In this document: positions 52,275 to 56,950 of the stretch, one piece after another
Numbering within the stretch: position 1 is the first letter of the stretch
Layout: the number at the start of each line of letters is the position of its first letter
The notes under the pieces: model-generated
What the model was told of the DNA's origin: nothing
Seen by the model: only the letters and a program-made list of their open reading frames with translations
The model's database searches: none
NCBI RefSeq assembly: GCF_014324365.1
Contig: NZ_QEIG01000025.1
Coordinates: 1-56,950 of the forward strand
Source of the DNA: Algoriphagus sp. AK58
GTDB lineage: Bacteria > Bacteroidota > Bacteroidia > Cytophagales > Cyclobacteriaceae
Reading direction: 5' to 3'
DNA length: 56,950 nucleotides
Translations under genes and position numbers: made by a program

Positions 52275-52907
52275 TTATTCCTCTTCAAGATAATATTGAA
52301 CTTCCAAGAATACACCGTTTTTGTTGGAGCTTCCGGGATCTTGTTCATTTAAAGCTGTCAGCATTCCTCCTACTCGAATTTTTCTTTCTGGAAGCTCGGT
52401 TTTCTCTTTGGGATGCCCTATGATGACCGTTTCATGGGTGTATTCGGAGTGTAATTCATAGATGACAAAGGATTCTGTGATAGGTACTAGCGAAAAACTG
52501 GTCTCCGAGCCTACGGCGATAGGAATAAGCACATGACCTTGGTTTTCATCGTTTCCGCTGATTTTTTTGGGAGTACCTACCATGGTGACACTTATTCCGG
52601 GTTTTCCCCTTTCGATCATCTGAGCAATGGTGATATGTACCGGACGGTATTTTTCAAACATCTCAAAAAGTTCTCCATCCAGTCGTGCAAGTACTTTTTC
52701 TCTGCTACGGTTGTCCATTTTGCAAATCGACATGACTAGGAAAAGGATCAATTGTTGTTTGTTAAGATCAGTCTCAGCGATCAGATCCAATTCTGCAGGT
52801 GATACCACTCCATCTTTTGCATGGCTGAACAGGTTATAAAAATGTCCTCCATTATCAAATTTGGTAATGGCTTCCTGAAATGAAGTGAAAGGATGGATTT
52901 GTTTCAT
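52275..52907 (-). CDS. Uncharacterised cytoplasmic protein
   Basis: A 210-residue protein that I do not recognise. The first 75 residues are helical (FTSFQEAITKFDNGGHFYNLF, and AELDLIAETDLNKQQLILFL), with a charged linker. The rest alternates as beta strands: GISVTMVGTPKKI, HVLIPIAVG, FVIYELHSEYTHETVIIG and GVFLEVQYYLEEE. There is no signal peptide or membrane helix. It lies 46 bases upstream of the MgtC-like gene on the same strand and divergent from the aldo/keto reductase. Confidence 0.65.
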   Translation of the reverse strand: MKQIHPFTSFQEAITKFDNGGHFYNLFSHAKDGVVSPAELDLIAETDLNKQQLILFLVMSICKMDNRSREKVLARLDGELFEMFEKYRPVHITIAQMIERGKPGISVTMVGTPKKISGNDENQGHVLIPIAVGSETSFSLVPITESFVIYELHSEYTHETVIIGHPKEKTELPERKIRVGGMLTALNEQDPGSSNKNGVFLEVQYYLEEE

Positions 52908-53048
52908 AGGTTATTTTAGATGGGTTTTCTGTGCCAATTAATCAGGTTAAGGTACTTAGAAACAAGCAGTACTTTGCAAGGATTTGAATGTTTTTCGAGG
53001 GAAAAGTCTAATTTCATTTAGAGTAATGATCCTTTTGCAAAAGAAGAT

Positions 53049-54044
53049 ATGGAATACAGGAAATTTGGGATTACGGATCTGTCAGTAAGTGAGGTGGGTT
53101 TTGGTGCATGGGCCATTGGAGGCTCGGCCAATGTCGGCGGAGTCGAAATCGGTTGGGGACCTTCCGACGACAGGGAATCGGAGAAGGCCTTATTGGCAGC
53201 TTTTGATGCTGGCATCACATTTTTTGACACGGCCGATTTCTATGGTCTGGGACATTCTGAGGAATTGATAGGTAGGGTTTTGGGAAAAAATCAGGATGCC
53301 CTGATTGCAACCAAGGTCGGTCAGAGCGTTGGAAAAGACGGAACCATTCAGATCGATTATTCCAAAGACTACTTGATACAAGCTTGCGAGAACAGCCTTC
53401 GTCGGCTAAAAAGAGAAACCATTGATTTTTATCAATTGCACGTGGCAAGGCTTGCTCATCTGGAGGACGGAGCTTGTATCGAAGCCATGGAACTTCTTAG
53501 GCAACAAGGGAAAATCCGATACTGGGGGAGTTCTCTGATTACGTTTACTCCTGACCCCGAAGCCGAATTTTTGATGAGTGCTGGCAAAGGCCATGGATTT
53601 CAAGTAGCATTCAACCTGATCAATCAACTGGCTCTTCCAATCATTCAGGAGGCAGGAATGAACGGATACGGAATTATCGCTCGGATGCCCTTGCAGTTTG
53701 GATTGCTGAGCGGGAAAATGAATTCTGAAACCAATTTTTCCAAAGACGACCACCGGTCTAATCGACTGACTCCGGATATCATCGGAGCGGTGAATCAGGT
53801 TTTGAATCAGCAGGTGATGCCATTGACGGAGAAGTATGAAACCAGTCTTTCTTCCTTGGCTTTGAGTTTTGTTTTGAGCTTCGACAAGGTAAGCACAGTG
53901 ATTCCCGGAATCCGTACTGCCGAGCAGGTCAAGCAAAACACGACAGGATTGGTCAAGCTGCCAGAAGAAGATCGGCAGTTTCTGCAGGATTTATATGAAA
54001 AAAAGTGGGGACCGATTTTGGAAATGATACGGGCCAGGGGATAA
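53049..54044 (+). CDS. Aldo/keto reductase
   Basis: A 331-residue NADPH-dependent TIM-barrel oxidoreductase. Catalytic residues are visible: D and Y in FFDTADFYGLGHSEELIG (about 58-75), K in LIATKVGQ and H in FYQLHVARL. The C-terminal VSTVIPGIRTAEQVKQN is the cofactor-phosphate region. It belongs to the YajO/L-glyceraldehyde reductase-like group, but the substrate cannot be read. It ends before a strong palindrome. Confidence 0.92.
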   Translation: MEYRKFGITDLSVSEVGFGAWAIGGSANVGGVEIGWGPSDDRESEKALLAAFDAGITFFDTADFYGLGHSEELIGRVLGKNQDALIATKVGQSVGKDGTIQIDYSKDYLIQACENSLRRLKRETIDFYQLHVARLAHLEDGACIEAMELLRQQGKIRYWGSSLITFTPDPEAEFLMSAGKGHGFQVAFNLINQLALPIIQEAGMNGYGIIARMPLQFGLLSGKMNSETNFSKDDHRSNRLTPDIIGAVNQVLNQQVMPLTEKYETSLSSLALSFVLSFDKVSTVIPGIRTAEQVKQNTTGLVKLPEEDRQFLQDLYEKKWGPILEMIRARG

Positions 54045-54092
54045 CCTCTCCTCCCGTCCTTCTTCTCCAGGAAAGGGGAGTTGCTTAAGTAA

Positions 54093-54129
54093 AAAACTTT
54101 TCCAAAGTCAAGAACTTTGGAAAAGTTTT
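54093..54129. repeat. Palindrome CTTTTCCAAAGTTT family, copy 2 (terminator-like)
   Basis: AAAACTTTTCCAAAGT (54093-54108) and ACTTTGGAAAAGTTTT (54114-54129) are perfect 16-bp arms with a 5-nt loop. The core equals that of copy 1 at 44038-44066. It lies between the convergent aldo/keto reductase and dienelactone hydrolase genes and could terminate both. Confidence 0.85.
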
Positions 54130-54136
54130 GGTTCGA

Positions 54137-55024
54137 TTACTTCAGATTCGCTTTGAAAAACGCGATGGTTTTTTCCCACGCAGCTTTTGCTGCAGGTTCG
54201 TCATAGCGAGGCGTGGTGTTGTTGTGAAATCCGTGGTTTACACCCGGATAGTTGATCATCTCGTACTTCTTGCCGTTGGCTTTGAGGGCTTCTTCATAAG
54301 CCGGCCAACCTGCATTTACGCGCTCGTCAAGTTCGGCGTAGATGACCAATAGAGGAGCCTTGATTTTGGGTACATCTTCCACTGCCGGCTGTCCGCCATA
54401 GAAAGGCACAGCCGCCTTCAGGTCGGGAATTCTCACAGCCATCATATTGGAGATCCAGCCGCCGAAGCAGAAGCCGACGACTCCTACATTACCGTCACAG
54501 TCCGGATGGTTTTTCAGGTATTCGTAGGCTGCGATAAAATCCTCGAGCATCTCGTCCCGATTTCGCTTGGCCTGCATCTCACGTCCATCATCGTCATTAC
54601 CGGGATAGCCGCCCAGAGGGGTTAGTGCATCAGGAGCGATGGAGATAAAGCCATCCACCGCACATCTTCTGCCTACGTCCTCGATGTAGGGATTGAGGCC
54701 TCGGTTTTCATGGACGACTACAATACCTGGAAACTTACCTTTGCCGGCAGGCTTGGAAAGAAGGCCTTTGATCTGTCCTCCGCCTTTTGGAGAGTCATAC
54801 ATCACATAATCTGAACTCTGCATGCGCTCATCTGTCGGCTCGATGGTGCGGGTATTCACATAGTCGGGCATCATGCTGCTCATGAGTGCGGTGACGGTGA
54901 TGCCTCCCACTGCGTAGGCAGATAGTTTTTCTACAAAAGTCCTTCGGTCTAGCTTGTTGTGGCAATAGTAATCGTAAAGGTCAAAAGCTTCCTGAGGGAT
55001 GTCCTCTTTTCTGAGTTTTTCCAT
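54137..55024 (-). CDS. Dienelactone hydrolase family protein with Tat-like N-terminus
   Basis: A 295-residue alpha/beta hydrolase. The nucleophile is the cysteine of VVGFCFGGWISNMM (about 170), the acid is D in LLVIYAELDERV, and the histidine is in NYPGVNHGFHNNTTPRYDE. DRRTFVEKLSAYAVGGITVTA (here about 36-55) resembles a Tat signal, but it lies behind a 35-residue charged leader, unusual for Tat substrates and common in this subfamily. It probably hydrolyses cyclic esters or lactones. Confidence 0.88.
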   Translation of the reverse strand: MEKLRKEDIPQEAFDLYDYYCHNKLDRRTFVEKLSAYAVGGITVTALMSSMMPDYVNTRTIEPTDERMQSSDYVMYDSPKGGGQIKGLLSKPAGKGKFPGIVVVHENRGLNPYIEDVGRRCAVDGFISIAPDALTPLGGYPGNDDDGREMQAKRNRDEMLEDFIAAYEYLKNHPDCDGNVGVVGFCFGGWISNMMAVRIPDLKAAVPFYGGQPAVEDVPKIKAPLLVIYAELDERVNAGWPAYEEALKANGKKYEMINYPGVNHGFHNNTTPRYDEPAAKAAWEKTIAFFKANLK

Positions 55025-55182
55025 GGTTTGGTTTTGGTTAGTCTCAGTAAGTTATTCAAAATCAGGGAAGGAAAAGCTGAAGATAGGATTGATTGCTGAA
55101 ATTTCTTTTGAATGGATATTTCGGCTAATAAATAAGCAAATGGGATGGAAGGTTGATACTTTGGCCTATGGCCAATTTTAAA

Positions 55183-55212
55183 AAAAGCTAGCCGAAACTG
55201 CGGCTAGCTTTT
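55183..55212 (-). terminator. Terminator of the secreted repeat protein gene
   Basis: AAAAGCTAGCCG (55183-55194) and CGGCTAGCTTTT (55201-55212) form a perfect 12-bp stem with a 6-nt loop. Read on the minus strand it is followed by a run of seven Ts. It lies 30 bases after the stop of the secreted protein gene. Confidence 0.88.
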
Positions 55213-55242
55213 AATTGCATATAAGTTTTATAAATCAGGTAA

Positions 55243-56950
55243 TTAGTTTTTAATAATCAATACCCCCTGCATTTGATGCTTATCACCGTATTCATCTTCA
55301 AAACTTACAACGAAGAAGTACGATCCAGGGGCGAAATAAGGCAAGTAGACCTGATTGGAAATCTGAGATTTCTTATAAATCTGGAAGCCTTTTTGATTAA
55401 AGACAGTCAGCTCCTCAATCTTGTCAGGGGTATGTTGGATGTGCCAAAGTTCACCTTGATTGAGCAAAACAGATACTTTTTTGTTTTTATCATTATCCAA
55501 AATCTGAACAAAGCTTCTTGGGTTTCCTTCAAATCTTGCATTTACCGGATTGGAGAAGTTGATTACAAACCGCTCATTATTCTCTATTCGCGTATCACCA
55601 ATTATCCCTACTGAGATTTGGGCAGAGGAGGCCCCCGCAGGAATTGTCAATACCCCGGAGGTAGCCACATAATCCTGGCCTGCTACTGCCTGATCGTTTG
55701 CTGTGTTATAATTCACAGAGACTTCCTGTGTGGCGGCTAAGTCTAAATTCACCTCAAGAACCGCCATGGTAGTGCCACGATCCCCTTCTTTGATCGCGTA
55801 AGTACGGGTTCTCAGAATTGGAGTGACCGTATTGCAAACGTCATCATCCATTCCATTGCAATTTTCGTCTATTCCATTGCCACAGATTTCTTTTGCGCCT
55901 GGATTAATCGCAGCCAGGAAGTCGTTGCAGTCAGTGTTATCCAAGACATATCCCTCCAACTTGGTACAAGATTGAATAGGTTCGGAAGGATTTCCATAGC
56001 CATCTCCATCTAAATCTTGGTAATAGGTGAATAGTGGCTGGATGACCATAGTCACCGTATTCGAAGTTGCCTGATTAGGACTTGCGCAGGCTGCAGAAGA
56101 AGTCATGACCAAGCTCACCTGATCACCATGGGCTAGAGCAGCATTGGAGTAGGTCGGAGCGTTTGTTCCTACGTTGTTTCCGTTCAACTTCCACTGATAG
56201 ACTGGCATATCGCCTCCGTTTACCGGAGTGGCGGTAAAGGTGACGCTGGTTCCGGCACAGATTTCATTGCCTGGATTGGCTACGATGCTGACCGAGGGAA
56301 CAACCGTTTCTGTCACACTCATGGTCACCGTATTGGAAGTAGCCGGATTAGGACTAGCGCAAGCTGCAGAAGAAGTCATCACTATAGATACCTGATCTCC
56401 ATTGGTAAGTGCCGCATTAGTATAGGTTGGAGCGTTTGTTCCCACATTGTTGCCGTTGAGCTTCCATTGGTAGACTGGCATATCGCCTCCGTTGACCGGA
56501 GTGGCGGTAAAGATGACGCTGGTTCCGGCACAGATTTCATTTCCAGGATTGGCTACAATGCTGACCGAAGGAACAACCGTTTCTTTCACACTCATGGTCA
56601 CCGTATTGGAAGTGGCCGGATTAGGACTAGCGCAAGCTGCAGAAGAAGTCATCACTACAGATACCTGATCTCCATTGGTAAGTGCCGCATTGGTGTAGGT
56701 AGGGCTGTTGGTTCCCACATTGTTTCCGTTCAGCTTCCACTGGTAGACCGGCGCATTTCCTCCGTTGACCGGAGTGGCGGTAAAGGTGACGCTGGTTCCG
56801 GCACAGATTTCATTGCCCGGATTGGCTACGATGCTGACCGAAGGAATTACCGTTTCTGTCACACTCATGGTCACCGTATTGGAAGTGGCCGGATTGGGAC
56901 TAGTGCAAGCTGCAGAAGAAGTCATCACCACAGATACTTGATCTCCATTG
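55243..56950 (-). CDS. Secreted repeat protein with T9SS-like C-terminus (partial)
   Basis: The 5' end lies beyond the window; at least 569 residues are visible. From the N-terminal side there are Ig-like repeats of 91 residues (motifs NEICAGTSVTFTATPVNGG, YQWKLNGNNVGT, SAACASPN). Then comes a MopE-like metal-binding segment (DLDGDGYGNPSEPIQSC, DNTDCNDF, NGIDENCNGMDDD), a Calx-beta domain (VNYNTANDQAVAGQDYVATSG, IENNERFVINFSNP) and a C-terminal 80-residue domain ending FFVVSFEDEYGDKHQMQGVL plus IIKN, like type IX sorting domains (type B/CHU_C style). It is a surface or released protein. PorX, encoded in this window, controls such secretion elsewhere. Confidence 0.85.
   Translation of the reverse strand, partial: NGDQVSVVMTSSAACTSPNPATSNTVTMSVTETVIPSVSIVANPGNEICAGTSVTFTATPVNGGNAPVYQWKLNGNNVGTNSPTYTNAALTNGDQVSVVMTSSAACASPNPATSNTVTMSVKETVVPSVSIVANPGNEICAGTSVIFTATPVNGGDMPVYQWKLNGNNVGTNAPTYTNAALTNGDQVSIVMTSSAACASPNPATSNTVTMSVTETVVPSVSIVANPGNEICAGTSVTFTATPVNGGDMPVYQWKLNGNNVGTNAPTYSNAALAHGDQVSLVMTSSAACASPNQATSNTVTMVIQPLFTYYQDLDGDGYGNPSEPIQSCTKLEGYVLDNTDCNDFLAAINPGAKEICGNGIDENCNGMDDDVCNTVTPILRTRTYAIKEGDRGTTMAVLEVNLDLAATQEVSVNYNTANDQAVAGQDYVATSGVLTIPAGASSAQISVGIIGDTRIENNERFVINFSNPVNARFEGNPRSFVQILDNDKNKKVSVLLNQGELWHIQHTPDKIEELTVFNQKGFQIYKKSQISNQVYLPYFAPGSYFFVVSFEDEYGDKHQMQGVLIIKN
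56048..56950 (-). repeat. Tandem 273-bp coding repeats
   Basis: The unit recurs with an exact 273-base period: equivalent points fall at 56048, 56321, 56594 and 56867. This gives three complete units and part of a fourth that runs off the window. Units 2-4 are nearly identical at the DNA level, with scattered silent changes; the 56048 boundary is the most diverged. Each unit encodes one 91-residue Ig-like domain. Confidence 0.92.

Noticed and set aside
55161..55175. TTGGCC-TAT-GGCCAA palindrome
   Set aside because: Short arms and a position just past a terminator tail; no evidence for an operator.
1..56950. CRISPR arrays, tRNA genes, insertion sequences, prophage or origin of replication
   Set aside because: No regularly spaced short repeats, tRNA-like folds, transposase or integrase frames, or dnaA-box clusters were recognised by reading; a tRNA scan and IS search would settle this.

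Overview
The window looks like chromosomal DNA of an aerobic Bacteroidota bacterium, most likely of the Cytophagales (Cyclobacteriaceae or Algoriphagus-like). The evidence is a fused CcoN-CcoO oxidase subunit, the LpxC-FabZ fusion, PorX, a secreted protein with a type IX secretion (T9SS)-like C-terminus, many SPII lipoproteins, and promoters that fit the Bacteroidota TTG / TAnnTTTG pattern. The genus is inferred from gene content only.

Layout: 31-180 is the tail of an rRNA operon (5S rRNA plus terminator). 425-11060 is a micro-oxic respiration block: a universal-stress-like gene, then ccoI-ccoS-ccoNO-ccoQ-ccoP-ccoG-ccoH and a SafE/UreH-like membrane protein, facing hemN. Three near-identical FNR-type boxes (342-355, 1065-1078, 11129-11142) sit before the stress gene, ccoI and hemN, so the block reads as one oxygen-responsive regulon. 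An alkane-monooxygenase-like gene (alkB) shares the hemN box region. 12292-15191 is a DUF58 / BatD-like / BatA operon. 15297-18034 holds a DUF4296 lipoprotein and mutS2. 18630-23727 is a lipid A operon (HD protein, lpxD, lpxC-fabZ, lpxA, ABC ATPase), divergent from porX-tsaE-ald.

26986-33773 is the most unusual part. Four translationally coupled genes encode an E1/ThiF-nitroreductase fusion (Rv1355c-like), a LuxI/GNAT-like acyltransferase, a 7TM-DISM histidine kinase and a receiver-histidine kinase. A lone receiver protein, paralogous to the last one, is divergent. It looks like a make-and-sense small-molecule signalling cassette.

33858-38754 carries housekeeping genes (ppa, acpH, an Upf1-like helicase, a DEAD-box helicase). 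38755-39407 is a gene-free stretch with nested palindromes. 39408-48848 is a carbohydrate region: a PVC-type cytochrome c dehydrogenase lipoprotein, a Tat-exported TIM-barrel protein, an SDR, a GntP permease and a GH20 lipoprotein, interrupted by a DUF4143 ATPase gene whose start codon abuts a perfect 43-nt palindrome. 48887-55024 contains a HigBA-type toxin-antitoxin pair and mixed metabolic genes. The window ends inside a repetitive secreted protein with 273-bp internal repeats. Dispersed palindromes and degraded simple repeats lie between several genes. No tRNA, CRISPR array, insertion sequence or prophage was recognised.
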